NCBI GenBank assembly: GCA_023653625.1
Contig: CM042901.1
Span: 13,089,833 to 13,153,832 of the forward strand
Origin: Triadica sebifera
Taxonomy: Eukaryota > Streptophyta > Magnoliopsida > Malpighiales > Euphorbiaceae
DNA length: 64,000 bases
Reading direction: 5' to 3'
How positions within the stretch are numbered: the stretch's first letter is position 1; each line of letters opens with the position of its first letter. The translations under genes and the position numbers were made by a program. Below, piece after piece: positions 1 through 15,852 of this stretch. Under the pieces are notes generated by a model. It saw only the letters and a program-made list of their open reading frames with translations, did no database searches and was not told where the DNA came from.

Positions 1-3235
<3,235 letters not shown>

Positions 3236-3237
3236 GT

Positions 3238-3722
3238 TGTTTTCCTTTTGTAATTAATTTTAAATTAATAAAATTACAACTAATTGATTTCTTCTTTTTA
3301 GACTATCCAGATGACTAGACTAAAATAGTTTTTACATATCCAAGTGGTGTTTTTCCTTTTGTAGTTAATTTTAAAGTAATAAAATTATAACTTATTGATT
3401 CCTTCTTTCTAGGCTATCAAGTAGTCCGTCTGATATGATTTTTACATATCCAATGGTATATATCATACTTCTATTAACAGTTTCTTTGTACTATGCTTAG
3501 AATATTTGATAAACAAACTTAGCAAATCTAATTCATTTAATACAGGGTTGGACTAATTGATTCCTTCTTTCTAGTTTGTCTAGGTGGCCAGTCTGATATG
3601 GTTTTTACATATCCAATGGTGGATATCATACTTCTATTAAAGCTTTTTTGTACTATGCTCAAAATATTTGGTAAGCAAATCTAGCAAATCTAATTCATTT
3701 AATACAAGGTTGGCCGAGTATT
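3238..3722. repeat. Local tandem duplications, about 110 and 162 bp period
   Basis: The phrase CTAATTGATTCCTTCTTTC recurs at about 3290, 3391 and 3553, each time followed by a similar block containing TTTTTACATATCCAA. The last two blocks extend about 160 bp and both end with a TTCATTTAATACA stretch before a GGTTGG. The first two share a TTTTCCTTTTGTA..TTAATTTTAAA lead. The copies are diverged. No coding potential is seen. Confidence 0.8.
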
Positions 3723-4630
3723 GATTTGTTTGATTTTATAATTTTTTTTTTAATTGTTTTACATGGATGATAATGTATGCAGAATATATAGTATTATACG
3801 TCATGATAATATTATTCCATACTCTATTTTTTCCTTTTGATAATAGTGCATGACTTATATTTATGTGTTAATGTACATGTCTCCTAGACCCATTAGTCAT
3901 AATCTTGTTGTGCAATAAATTTTCATAATTTTAGAGTATTTAATGATTGTGCATCTATACCTCTGCATAAATTACTTTTTTACCCCGATATGCATTCTAT
4001 ATTTCATATAAATAGAACATATAGTATCAGACTTTTGTATCTCCATCTTCCTCAATATAAATTCTTATATGTATATATATGTATTGTTGGGTTTTTCATT
4101 TTTATGTCTTTGTCCACTCTGCTTTAAGGTAGTTACTTATGTGGTATTATTTTTATCATAAATTTTTTTATATGCAGTTATTGTAAACCTGTTTTCTATA
4201 TAAAAAAAAATTATCTTTTAATTAATTTGGACCTTTTTCCGTTTATTTATATTGTGGTGTTTGCATATAATATTTTTTCAATTTGATGCAGCCTATTACA
4301 AAGATATTTTCTCACTGTTACCGTATTCATCAAATTGCTTTAAATATCTTTATTTCGTGTACAATATGAATATGATAATTATAAAGAACTTTGACTTATT
4401 TAAAACTTATATAATGATTGATAAACCAATTGAAATTTTTTAAAATTTAATAACTGCTTCTTTATCAAATTTCTTTTTAAAAAAATATTAAGAAATGAAT
4501 ATTTTCTTTTAAAGTAATGTATTCTAATTTTGTTGATATGATAATTTACTAATTGTGTTATCCTTATTTGATCATTTTATAGATATATGTTGTTCAAATA
4601 CCTTTGCCTTCTATTTTAGAGTAGTTAGAA

Positions 4631-5029
4631 ATGCCTCCTGCTACATGTGACTGCCAAACTTTATCTGAAGACACGTTTATTTGCACACTTTATTATCTAC
4701 ACCAAGACAATTTTGGATCTAAATATATCTCTTATGGTATTGGTATTAGTACTTAAAGTAGTTCGGAAGCTAAGAACATGACCACAATGATTGCCTTAGA
4801 TCATCTTAGGACTCTATATGATATTGAAATAATTGATTATAATCACCGTGAGCTTATGTTCTGCAAGTTAAATGCTAAGTTTGCTTCCAATGCTGAACTT
4901 GCAACCCTCAAAACTGCACACGAAAAATCGACCGCTGACTATTTTGTACTCACTAGGAAATATGGAAACCTAATGAAAATATTAAAACAGCTTAAAATTG
5001 TCCTTGAATGTATCAACCAGCTGATTTAG
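4631..5029 (+). pseudogene. Decayed reading frame, 132 codons with one internal stop
   Basis: An ATG at 4631 (MPPATCDCQTL...) opens a frame that runs to the stop at 5029. It is interrupted once by TAA at 4754-4756, most simply explained by a CAA-to-TAA change. The part after the stop (from about 4778) contains the phrase LKTAHEKSTADYFVLTRKYG and reads like a helical protein. A TTTTAG acceptor-like site lies just upstream, so it could be a terminal exon of a lost gene or a gag-like piece of a transposon. Base composition is less AT-rich than the surroundings. I do not recognise the family. Confidence 0.4.
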
Positions 5030-5159
5030 GACAACCACAATATTAATCTCGACTGTTGAACTTTTTACTGTCTCTTTTTTGGACAATTGGTGGTTAGACT
5101 ATTATGGGTGTTTGAGCTCATGCACTGCATTTTACCCTCTTATGTATTATCTTTTTGTT

Positions 5160-5275
5160 TACTGTAAACAAAAAATCTGTATAAGTTCAGTTTAGTTAAC
5201 TGTTATATGTATCCTTCTGCTTAATGTAAATAAAAAATCTGTATAAATTCATTTTAGTCAACTTTTGTATGTCTT
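5160..5275. repeat. Tandem duplication, about 62 bp period
   Basis: GTAAACAAAAAATCTGTATA at about 5164 recurs as GTAAATAAAAAATCTGTATA at about 5226, each followed by a similar TTAG.CAACT block. Two copies, slightly diverged. Confidence 0.85.
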
Positions 5276-5279
5276 CAAG

Positions 5280-8200
5280 CTTTAATGTTGTTATCATGTT
5301 ATTTCACTTTGGATAACTTTCAGGCTTAGTTTAGATTACCTGTATTATGTTACAAAAAATTTCCTATGTCGATGGTTAATCCCAAGAATGTTATTTTTTC
5401 TTTGTTCTATTTTCCTTCTCCCTTACCTCCTAAACATGTTACCTTTTTTCTTGACCGTTTCAAATTTATGTAATTATTTAATGCAAGGTTCCCTTGATAA
5501 GTTCTTTGCCTAGACTATAAATTACCTAAGTTTCAGAAAATTCATGATTATTCCAGAACTTTTTTCGATACGACTCCAATTAACTCTAGTTAATGAATGT
5601 TTGGCTTGAGAAATTTGACACAGTATTCTAATATTGTTTATGATCAATAAATATTTACTGAAGTAAGAATATAAATTTTATATGTAATGATATGACAACC
5701 GATAAGTATAATCTTTTAAAATTAAATTGACAGCTAGATGATTCTTTTTTATAAACTTATGTTTAGTTCATGACTTATTTTATTCATTAAAAAAACAAGG
5801 TTTCAATTTAATTTTAAAAAAAATGTCTCACAATAACTTATAATAATTACTCATGTAACCAAAAAAAAATGTTTTATTTGTATGAAAAAATTAATTATTT
5901 CTCCCGAAATTTTTATTAAAATTTAAAGTATAGATTTACTCAATAAAACAATTAATAATATTGAAAAATAATATTATAAATATTGATATTATTTATTTTA
6001 TCTAAAAATAAAACAACTCTAAAGACATCTAAATGATATGGTTTAAAATGAAAAACAATTTTTTTGACCTCTGAGAGTGAGGTAATCAGCTAGGAAAAAA
6101 AAAAAATTCTTTAAGCTTTTAACCAAAGATGTTACATTGAAAAAATTAAATTTTATAACATATTAAATGCTAATAAATTATATTCATGCCTTTTATTTAA
6201 GATTGTGAGTTTAATTTTTTTTTTTAATATTGTTTTGATTAATTGTTAAATTTTCATATTTAAAAAAATACTTTATTAAAATACATATAAAACACTGTAA
6301 AAAACTAAATTTAATTACGTACTAAATGCTAATAAACTATATTCATGTCTTTTATTTAAGATTAACATTTTTTATATTATTTTGATTAATTACTAAAAAA
6401 AACACCCCATTAAAATATATTGATGTTTGCAAAAAATAATTATTTAAAATATTAGTTGATTTTCCACAATGTTATATATTTATAATTTTGTTTCTAATAT
6501 ATAAATAACTATTTGACAATATATTTGTTATATATTTTGTTGGAGTTTTTACTATGTTATTCCAGCTTGTCAATGTTTTGTTGATTCTTTTCTATATATT
6601 AACTGCTCAACAAGTTTAATTTATATAGCATTCACTGTTAGATAAAAATACATTTATATATTTTTTTAAATTATTTATATTTTAAAAGTCAATGTGCCTA
6701 AATCCATAAAAAAAATTAGATAATGTTTTTTTGATACGACAATTTTTTTTAATTGAATATATTCTCTATTAACATGTTATCTATTATTAAGTTTCATTTC
6801 CATACATTTAATTAGACTTTTTAATATTGAAAATATATAAACAAGACGATATGGTTTTTTTAATGCATCATATCAAACTTATTCAAGTAATTAATATTCA
6901 TATTTAAATAACCAAATGCTTTAATTATAAATATATTCATTGCATTTAATTTGTTGTTAGATCAAAGTTCAACGTCTATTTGTATTAGGCAACCTAATAC
7001 AAATAAACAAAAATCTATTAGTTTATCATCTATATCCAATGAAAACCGTAATTACAATGAACAATCCGACCTCTCTAGCCTCTATACCTTGAGTATGAAC
7101 TTTCATCATACTATTTCTCTCTATAATTTTTTTAAATTATTTCCTTATCAACTTTCAAAACGTTCAATTTTAACTTCTTTCTTTTTACTTTTGCATAGGA
7201 GTCTATCTTGAAAAATCAGACCTAGAGATTCCAAGTAACGAGTGTATGTATTGTCATGTACTATATTTGCAAGATAAAACAAGTATAAATTGAGTATTAT
7301 AATTGAATATGGTACTGGAACAATATTTATCATATTTGGAAGGTTAGCTATAGAGTTAATTGGATTACCTGGTACATAGTTTAAAAAATAGGTACAAACT
7401 CCCATCAATTATTGGTAAGATTTATGGAATGGAAAAAATGTTTCAAATGGTAATAAGCAATGGAGTTGAAAATCCTTACAATTTATATTTTAAATTAACT
7501 CATATTTTTAAAGACAAATCCCTCATTATTATCCATGAGCCCATCTACTGAGAAATCATCATCAACAAGTATTGTATTATTGCAAAATCTTTTGATAAAA
7601 GAAGAAAAATTACTTCTTCATACATGTGTGATGTACAACCAGCAAATCCATGTGAAATATTTAACATAAACCAATCAACTCCTAGTATATACACCTTTTG
7701 AAGAATCATCCATGAAAAAAACTATGTAAAGTAAATATATATTATTCATCAAATATACATATATCTTTACTAACCAAAAGTTTTATAAATACAATAACAA
7801 AGTAATTTTTCAATGTGTAGATCTTATCATTACTCATCTAGTAAAGAAAAATATGAGTGATATAATAGTTATACTTTTTGAGGTATTCATTTATTTTTAA
7901 TTGCTATAATTATTATTGATTTACATAATATTACTCACATAAAACACATATTATTAATCTAAAATTATTATTTATTTTTTACAATGTTATTGAACAAATA
8001 CATGGCTTAGTCTGCTTCAATTGCTAGCGCTTAATATCTACAATCAATTGCCTCTTTTGCTTTTCCAAAATTATACTAATAATCATGAACAATGCAAAAA
8101 CTATCAAAACATCATTTTGTATATTCCTTACTTTAAACTAATTATTACTTCACACAATGCAAATTTACATTAAGTATATTATATTTTGCATGTGTTTAAT

Positions 8201-8415
8201 AAATATCATATTTACTATATATGAAATTTATAATATCTTAATCTACTAATTATTGTTGACAATCGTATGACATTCTATCCGACGCAAAACTAAGATTAGT
8301 CACTCGTTTAGGTATAAATTGAATGACCACGAGTTTAGTATATCAAGTCTGTATATTTTTATTTCTAAAAATTTATGAAAAATGAGGAAAATGAATTGAT
8401 TATTTTCAAATTTAT
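5280..8415. other. AT-rich intergenic DNA, no gene recognised
   Basis: Stop-dense, AT-rich DNA. The only structure I can support is the tandem duplication at about 6138-6420, listed separately. The longer open frames at 6951-7551 show no recognisable motif and overlap each other on both strands. Confidence 0.6.
6138..6420. repeat. Tandem duplication, about 161 bp period
   Basis: A block containing TTAAATGCTAATAAATTATATTCATG followed by CTTTTATTTAAGATT at about 6166 recurs at about 6327 with few changes. Both copies are followed by a TTTTGATTAATT.CTAAA stretch and a CATTAAAATA-type tail. No coding potential. Confidence 0.8.
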
Positions 8416-8562
8416 TTATTCAAACCCAAAAGACAATATAAATTTATTTATTTTTAGAATGAATAGACATTTTTGTTCATTCTTTAGTATATTGCGATTG
8501 ATTAATTTTTGATTTTTTGGCAAATGAAAAGATTGAATGGGCATTGAGAAATATTTTACTTT

Positions 8563-10740
8563 GGGACAATAATTAATGGTCAACTCTTGTTTATGCATAA
8601 ATGTTAGACAATTTTTAGCTCTTTGCATTCTTCATATTTTAGATTCATTGAAGTTTCCAGTTTCTTTATGTTCATTCTTCTTCAAACCCAAAAATAGGGT
8701 TGTAAATGAATTAAGCTACTCGCAAGCTATTCAGATCTCAGTTTGAAAAAAAAAACTCATTCGATATCGTTTATTGCTGTTAACGAGTTGAGATTGAGTT
8801 CAATACTATTTGGTTCGTTAGCTTGCGAATATGTTTATTTACGAGCTTGCGAATTTGTTCATTTACGAGTTTGCGAACATGTTCGTTTACAAGCTTGCAA
8901 ACATGTTCCTTTACAAGCTTGCGAATGTAGTTGTTTAAAAACTCACGAACATGTTTGTTTAAAATTCGTTTATGTTATATTTTGTTATTGAACTCGAACT
9001 CGAGATTTTGTCATTATTAGTTAACGAATCCAACTTGAGCTAAGCTCGTTCAATATAATAAACAAGATTTTTATGAAACGAGCTCAAACTGCTTGCGCTT
9101 AATAATTTCAAACGAGTCAAGCTCGATCTCAAGTATAAAAGCTCGAATATTTTACTTTGGGACAATATTTAATGTTCAACTCTTGTTTATGCATAAATGT
9201 TAGACAATCTTTAGCTTTTTGCATTTTTCATAATTTAGATTTGTTGCAGTTTCTAAGTTCTTTATGCTCATTCTTTTTCAAATCCAAAAGTAGGGTTGTA
9301 AATAAATCAAGCTGCTCTCGAGCTATTCAAATCTCGATTTAGAAAAAAAAAAAAAAACTCATTCAAGATTATTTATTACTGTTAACGAGTTAAGTTCGAA
9401 CTCAATACTATTTGATTCTTTAGCTTGCGAACATGGTGGTTTAAAAACTTGTGAACATGTTTGTTTAGAGCTCGTTTATGTTCTATTTTGTTATGGAGCT
9501 CGAACTCGAGTTTTTGTCATTATAAGTTATAGAGTCCAACTCGAGCTAAACTCGTTTAGCATAATGAATGAGATTTTTACAAACCGAGCTCAATTTGTTT
9601 GCGAACTTAATAATTTCAAACGAGTCGAACTCGAGATCAAGTATAAAATCTCGAATCTTTTACTCTAGGACTATATTTAATGTTTAACTCTTGTTTATGC
9701 ATAAATCCTAGACAATCTTTAGCTCTTTGCATTTTTCATACTTTAGATTCATTGAAGTTTCTAATTTCTTTATGCTCATTCTTCTTCAAACCCAAAAGTA
9801 AGGTTGTAAATGAATCAAGCTATGGATGAATCAAGTTGTTCGTGAGTTATTCAAATCTCGGTTTGGAAAAAAACTCGTTCAACATTGTTTATTATTGTTA
9901 ACAAGTCAAGCTCAATACTATTTGGTTCATTAACTTGCAAACATATTCGCTTAAAAACTTGCGAATGTAGTCATTTAAAAAATTTACGAACATGTTCATT
10001 TATGGCTCGTTTATATTATATTTTGTTAATAACCTCGAACTCGAGTTTTTGTCTTTATTAGTTATATAGTTCAATTCGAGCTAAACTCGTTCAGCATAAT
10101 AAACGAGATTTTTACAAATCGAGTTCGACCTGCTCACAAACTTAATAATTTCAAACGAGTCGAGCTTGAGATCAAGTATAAAAGTTCAAATCTTTTACTT
10201 TGGGACAATATTTAATGTTCAACTCTTGTTCATGCATAAATGCTAGACAATTTTTAGCTCTTTGCATTTTTCATACTTTAGATTCATTGAAGTTTCTAGT
10301 TTCATTATGCTCATTCTTCAAACCCAAAAGTAGGACTATAAATGAACTAAGCAGTTGACAAATTATTCAGATCTGGGTTTGCAAAGAACTCATTTGAAAT
10401 TATTTATTATTATTAACGAGTAGAACTCAAGCTCAACACTGTTTTGTTTGTTAGCTCGCGAACATGTTTGTTTACGAGCATGCGAATATGTTCGTTTAAA
10501 AGTTTGAAAACGTATTTGTTTAAAAACTTATGAACATGTTCATTCAGATATCATTTATATTATATTTTGTTATTAAACTCGAGTTCAAACTCGAATTTTT
10601 ATCATTATTAGTTAACAAGTCGAAATTGAACTAAACTTGTTAAGCATAATAAATGAGTTTTTTACGAATCGAATTCGAGCTGCTCATGAACTTAATAATT
10701 TCAAACAAGTCGAGCTCGAACTCAAATATAAAAGTTCGAA
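8563..10740. repeat. Four-unit tandem array, unit length 508-596 bp
   Basis: The phrase TTTACTTTGGGACAATA (or a near variant) begins units at about 8563, 9159, 9667 and 10202. Each unit has a spacer of about 130 bp (AACTCTTGTTTATGCATAAAT, then CCCAAAAGTAGGGTTGTAAA). A long part rich in AACGAG, CTCGAACTCGAG and GAGTCGAGCTCGA follows. Unit length varies mainly because an inner 24-bp repeat is present in different copy number. The units are visibly diverged, so the array is not recent. Confidence 0.9.
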
Positions 10741-10821
10741 TCAAATTTAAGCCTGATAAACTTAAATTAGTTGAATTCAAACTTACCAATATTCAACTCG
10801 ACTCGACTTGTTTATGACCTT
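8696..10821. mobile_element. Probable non-autonomous TIR element enclosing the array
   Basis: The array starts with AGGGTTGTAAATGAATTAAG (8696). Only its last unit continues past the shared sequence, to an end reading CGACTCGACTTGTTTATGACC (to about 10821). The reverse complement of that end (GGTCATAAACAAGTCGAG) resembles the start, as expected of terminal inverted repeats. Similar GAGCTCGAACTCGAG elements are common in eudicot genomes. No transposase is encoded. I infer a non-autonomous element whose truncated copies were amplified in tandem. I could not define a target-site duplication, so the superfamily is unassigned. Confidence 0.55.
8821..8966. repeat. 24-bp minisatellite, about six copies
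   Basis: Contiguous 24-bp units of the type CTTGCGAACATGTTCGTTTA plus four bases (CGAG or CAAG) repeat six times in the first array unit. Two to four copies occur at the matching place in the other three units. There are no unique spacers, so this is a minisatellite and not a CRISPR array. The Cys/Leu-rich frame through it is an artefact. Confidence 0.9.
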
Positions 10822-10829
10822 ATCCAAAA

Positions 10830-13452
10830 GAGATACAATTTTAAACTTAAATTTCGAATTCTTAAATTTTACTTCACATGATCTATAAGCTCATTTTCTC
10901 ACAAATCCACCTTCAAGTTGTGCATAAACTAATGGAATCCTACCCAATCCAATTCTATTAAGAATTAACATTGGATTGGGGTGTAGCAAACACATTTTCC
11001 AATAATCAAAAAAATAAAATTTTAGAAAAATGATATGCAACATGAATTCCTACCAACATAAATTCATGTTAATCGTCAGATTAGATAAAACCTACGTATA
11101 CTTATACATAGGTGAGATTCACCTGATCCAACAACCCACGCCACCCCACATGAATTGCATTGTTTAAAATTTTAAATTTGTTCTATTAAAAAAATTAATT
11201 TTGCAAAGAGATCATTATTTATACCACATAATTATGCATGCAGTGTTTGCAAGTCAATTACTTTTAATATTTCAGTACTTAATTTGCATTTAGCTCCCAT
11301 TAAATTATCAATATCGGATGTTTTATTTCAATCATCCAAAGTGATTATCTACAGGTGACTCCCACTTTGTTACAAACAAAGCAATTAATACATAACATAT
11401 CTTGAAAACTGATGTCTTTAATTCGATGATAATAACGAAATTCTACTAAAGAGGTGTCAAAATTCGAATATCATAAATTTTCCACCAAAATAAAATGAAA
11501 AGTACAATATTTGGATTTGCTATGGGGCTTGCCTACCTAGTGGATAGTGACCACTATTAATCTTTAAATTAGATATAGACAAAAACAAATGAATCAGCCT
11601 AACCCTACAAATTTATTTCACTTGGGAAAATTCATATTTTGGTCCCTGAATTTTACCATTTCTATAATTTAATTTATCAATTGAAATTTTATTTCTAACC
11701 ATCAATTTTGATCTAATTTAACCATATTTATGAAACTCTTAGTTGTAATTAATGACAGTTAAGGAATCAACCAAACAATTTTTAGTTAGTCAATATTTTT
11801 GAAACATTTAAATCTAATCAATGATATTTAAATTGAACAAATTTTTAATCCCAGGGTTAAATTAGTTCAATATTGATAGTTAAAAAAATCAAATTAAACA
11901 AATTAAAGGACTTAAGTGCATAAATTTCTAAAATTCAAAGGACAATTTTTTTTTCCTTTTATTTATAAGCTTTAAAAAGATAATACTTCTCTCAAAATCA
12001 AGATATGGCCTTGAGATCCTCATGCAACAAGGGGGACAATAATACACCACCCCTTAAAAGAATGGAACGCCACAAAAGGCCCCATTTCTCCTCTAAGGGA
12101 AAGAAATTAATTGGGGGACCCTAAAACTGGCTAAAAGTGTTTGATGATGTTTCTTTTGTCAAGTCATCAATAATAATAATATCTAAATTAAATTTTGGAA
12201 ACACTGCTCTGAGAAATATTTTAAAATAACACTTTTTGACCAAACAATAATTAATATCGTGTAAAGTAATGGGCTACTTGCAATGCCTCAAAGTGTGGAA
12301 AATTTGCAATTAAGTGCTTGGAAAAATGGAATGCTTTTCATACTCAGATATTGGCAACTCCGGTCCAATAAGCACAAATAAAGGAAAAGAAAGTGAAATA
12401 CTATATTCCTTTCTATCTTATGATATATATTAGATTCTAATTAAATGACAATATGCTTTCCCATAAGGGGCAATATTTGTATAAATCAGGTCTATAAACA
12501 AATTTATGAATCAATCCAATCAAACCTACCATGTACACAGTAATTATTATTTTATATAAATGGCATGTTGTGATTAACTGATATAAGCAAGAAAATTCCT
12601 ATAATCAACTTATGGATGTGCGTAGCTTGTTCTTCTTGATAAATAATAGCTTTTTATGTTTTTGTTTGTGATGGAAGAGAGGAAATTACCGCCAAGCTAA
12701 GACTAATGGCATTTAACTAATAAAAGTTGGATCGTCAAACTAGATTATTCCGAGACAATTCTTTTGTGTGAATCTTTAAATTTTGGTGTATTTTTCACTA
12801 GATTCTAGGGCTTATCTAGTACATACAAAATTAATTCAAGATACCACTTCACTACAATAAGAGAGAAATTTAATTAGTTTTTAGACAGATCAAGTGAAGT
12901 GAGAAGTCATTGCCACACTGGTCCCAACTACAGCATGCCACATTCCATTCCCAAAGCAATTGACCATTATACAACTCTAAAGATATCGTACACAAAAGCT
13001 AATGACCCCAAAACATCATTCCTTTAATGCATAGTTCTAGGTTAGTATCAAAGACAGATGATACTAAGACGATTACCCATTTAGGAAAAAGCTAATCTAG
13101 ACTTCTAATGGACAAAACAAGGCAGTTAGCATCTAATAATCCTTTAAAAAGAGAAATAAGAAGAACAATCAGGAAATACTGCAGCAAATATTGTAAAACG
13201 CAGGGTCCCAATGGCAATGCCTATTCCTAGACCTCAGTTCAGTTGCTAAAGAATGTCATAGAAGTTAGAGAACTGGTAAAAATAGGTCATTTGAACAGTT
13301 GAAAGGTGAAAACTTCTTCCATATAATATGCTGCATTCCTAAGCAAAATCAATATACAAGCTACAACAGGGGCAACAATTGCTTTTAACTTTTAGCTTCA
13401 CTAAAACTATGTATTCTACATATGGTTCGATTTCCAAATTCAATTCAATGAT
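10830..13452. other. Intergenic DNA; probable 3' flank of the dynein light chain gene at its right end
   Basis: No open frame of note on either strand. Composition becomes slightly richer in G+C after about 12,000. The stretch just left of 13,453 should contain the 3' UTR and polyadenylation region of the minus-strand dynein light chain gene. I see no distinct transposon. Confidence 0.55.
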
Positions 13453-14407
13453 TCAATCAGCTCTTTGTACTGTAGTTTTAAACAAGAGAACATACAACTT
13501 TTGATCCATTGAGAAATAGAGAAAACCTCCAACAGAATGTGTCACGAAGGATCCAAAATTTGTCCCCACAATGCAGTGCCATGCCGGCCCATAAACCCCA
13601 TCAAACTCCTGTAAAAAAGATAAGAATAAAAAGAAATTATATCAATTCTCAATGACCAAAATCAACCAACCCAGCAAAAAAATATTAATAAATTACAATG
13701 TAGTTAGCGGTAATTACCTTTTTCAGAGTGAGTGCAAGAGTCTTGGAGGCGAACTTTTCAAGACTATCATGAGTCTTTCTGGCACAATCAACCGCATGGA
13801 TCTGCATAAATGGTGGCATATCAACTGAGACAATTTTAGCTCCATTATGAGCCAAAAAATCAGCCAACTCCACTTGTGAGCCACATAACCTCCTCCTTCC
13901 ACCACCTACAGAAACTACCATTCTCTTAATATCAAGCCCTTCAAATACCTCCTTCACGTCCTTATTATCTTTCACAGTATTACTATGTATTTCTTTCTTC
14001 TTTTCCTTCACTGTCATTTGTTGAACCTTCTGCACCGCCGACCCTTTGGAGGATGATTTCTTGACCTTCTCTGCTTCAACGCTTTTTTGCGGTTGGTGCT
14101 TTGGTTTGATGGTTGAAAGCCTAGAGCCATCAAAATCAGCGGACAAGGTCATGGCTTTACCTTGCAAATGGGTATCTACAAAAGTTGGGGGTTGATTCTT
14201 GGTGGACTTGTGGCTAGTTGAACTGAGTTTATGAATTGGGTATAATTTTGATAAGGGGTTTGACATGTAGAAGGGTTTAGAAGGAAAATTATGATCTCGG
14301 TTTTTGGGGGTTGAGTGGCTGGTTTTGAGGGTGGGATCCATGGCAGATAGATTAGGAGAGGGGTCCGATGATGCTAAAATGCGCCTGTGGGTGGTATGGT
14401 GTGCCAT
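13453..14407 (-). CDS. Dynein light chain type 1 (LC8-like) family protein, two exons
   Basis: Exon 1 runs 14407 down to 13718 and exon 2 from 13608 down to 13453. The intron (13609-13717) has a GT donor in AAG|GTAATT and an AG acceptor in TTTTTTACAG|GAG. The product is 281 aa. Residues about 190-281 form the LC8/DLC domain (VDMPPFMQIHAVDCA, then GPAWHCIVGTNFGSFVTHS and GFLYFSM), close to the usual 89-aa length. LC8 proteins are dimeric hubs that bind short linear motifs. Plants lack dynein motors, so a non-motor role is expected, perhaps in the nucleus or nuclear pore. Residues 1-189 are a Ser/Lys-rich, probably disordered extension. The start at 14407 (MAHHTTHRRIL) is the first in-frame ATG. 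The gene looks intact. Confidence 0.93.
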
Positions 14408-14682
14408 ATTAATTTTTTGGAATGTGGTGTGGGAATTTGGGGATAAGGGAATGAAGGAGGTGGAAGAGCGACAGAGAAGAGAAGAAAAGTAAAGGGAAGT
14501 ATGGTTTTGCGTTGAGTTAGATATGTTAAAATTTGACACGGCATCTAATTAATAAGATACATTAAAATAATACAATTAATAAATATATTTTGAATTAAAT
14601 TGCTTGACATAAAAGCGGCACAATTCACTTTAATATGTAAAATGGCATTTTTAATAATTTTAAATAATCTTATATAAGATAT

Positions 14683-14720
<38 letters not shown>

Positions 14721-15164
14721 ATTATTTAATGAAAGGGACAAATTTGTATTTATGTGAGTGGTTGCTTCAAGGATTAGGATATCACTACCACTATAGTTTT
14801 AAAGAAATATTAGCAGTTAAATATGGAATAAATAATTTTGAATTTTACCTTATTTATCACCACTTTACAGTCCTGAATTGTTCATTTTTTCTAAATATTC
14901 TTAACTTCAAAAGTAAGTGTTGAATGCACAATTATTTAAATGAAATAATTGATTTTCAAAATACAGTTTTCACAATCGAACATGTAAAAGGAGATAAGAT
15001 CTCGGTATCTAATTTCTTATCCAGACCTCTTTCAAAACCCTTAGAACTTAGTCATTGAAATCCAAGTAATTCCGTTAATCTTCATGACTAGTTTAAGTTT
15101 TCCTCACCTTCCAGAGGAGGTAAAGGTACTGAATAAAGAGCAAAGAAAGAATTATCCATTCCAA
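14408..15164. other. Upstream region of the dynein light chain gene
   Basis: AT-rich flank that should hold the promoter and 5' UTR of the minus-strand gene ending at 14407. It contains a (TA)n tract at 14686-14715. I cannot single out a TATA box with confidence. No other gene is seen. Confidence 0.5.
14686..14715. repeat. (TA)n microsatellite
   Basis: About 15 alternating TA dinucleotides, 280 bp upstream of the dynein light chain start codon. Confidence 0.9.
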
Positions 15165-15785
15165 TCATTTCTTGTAGATTGGAAAAGGAAATGACATTAG
15201 TGAATCTTGCTCAGGTGGTCCTGTTGTAGGTTCATCCCACTGTGACACTTTTGGAGTTGGCATTGGAGTTTTGAAAGATATTGGCTCGGAATAGTTGACT
15301 ATATAGTCATACTTTCCTAATAGCCGACTAAGTAATCCTACTGAGGGATCATTATCGTCAAATCTTTTCTTTAGCTTATTTTCTAATGGGTTTTTCTTTT
15401 TCCTCCTTCTGCAAGTCTGGGACTCTTTTTCATCATAAGAGACATAGCAAACATCATGTAAGCAATCTTCACAAGTACAGTCTACATCTAGTACCTTATG
15501 GTTTCCTTGATACATGACATAAATTGGCTTGCCTGTGGAGTCAAAACCAGTAATAAGAAGACAATTTTCTACTTCATATGGCTTAACCATAAACTGAGTA
15601 GTAAACATAGAAGAACTTGGACCCAGTTCAAAAGATCTAACAAACTTTGTTTCAACAGTGCCATTTGCCTTCTTTAGAAATTGGGATTCTTGGTATTTGA
15701 ATCGACTGAGAATTACTTTGAACTTTTTCATATGAAAAATTTTACATGTAACAATTTTACATGTAATTACTTTGAACTTTTTCAT
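15165..15785 (-). pseudogene. 206-codon frame with Cys cluster and basic patch, probably transposon or pararetrovirus derived
   Basis: Open for 206 codons on the minus strand. Visible features are a cysteine cluster (CTCEDCLHDVC, about residues 103-113), a basic run (CRRRKKK) just after it, then an acidic, Pro-rich C-terminus. The first 27 residues come from a local duplication of AAAAAGTTCAAAGTAAT-type DNA and are unlikely to be original. It lies downstream, on the same strand, of the fragment at 15984-16220, so both may be parts of one decayed polyprotein. I do not recognise the domain. A host gene cannot be excluded but there is no intron structure I can support. Confidence 0.35.
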
Positions 15786-15852
15786 ATGAACAATTTTACA
15801 TGTAATAAAATTGTAACAATTTTACAATTTTACATGTAACAATTTTACAAGC
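15715..15852. repeat. Short tandem repeats of ATTTTACATGTAA
   Basis: Units such as CAATTTTACATGTAA and TTTGAACTTTTTCATATGA recur several times between two coding-like fragments. They create the repetitive N-terminus of the frame at 15165-15785. Confidence 0.85.

Noticed and set aside
8821..8966. CRISPR-like regular repeats
   Set aside because: Units are contiguous with no unique spacers, and the context is plant nuclear DNA.
8743..8991. 82-codon Cys/Leu-rich frame
   Set aside because: It is the translation of the 24-bp minisatellite; the frame exists only because 24 is divisible by three.
14304..14492. Plus-strand 62-codon frame over dynein light chain exon 1
   Set aside because: Antisense shadow of a well-supported exon.
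14408..14539. Extended N-terminus of the dynein light chain from 14539
   Set aside because: The first codon there is GTG and no ATG occurs before 14407; this stretch is more likely 5' UTR.
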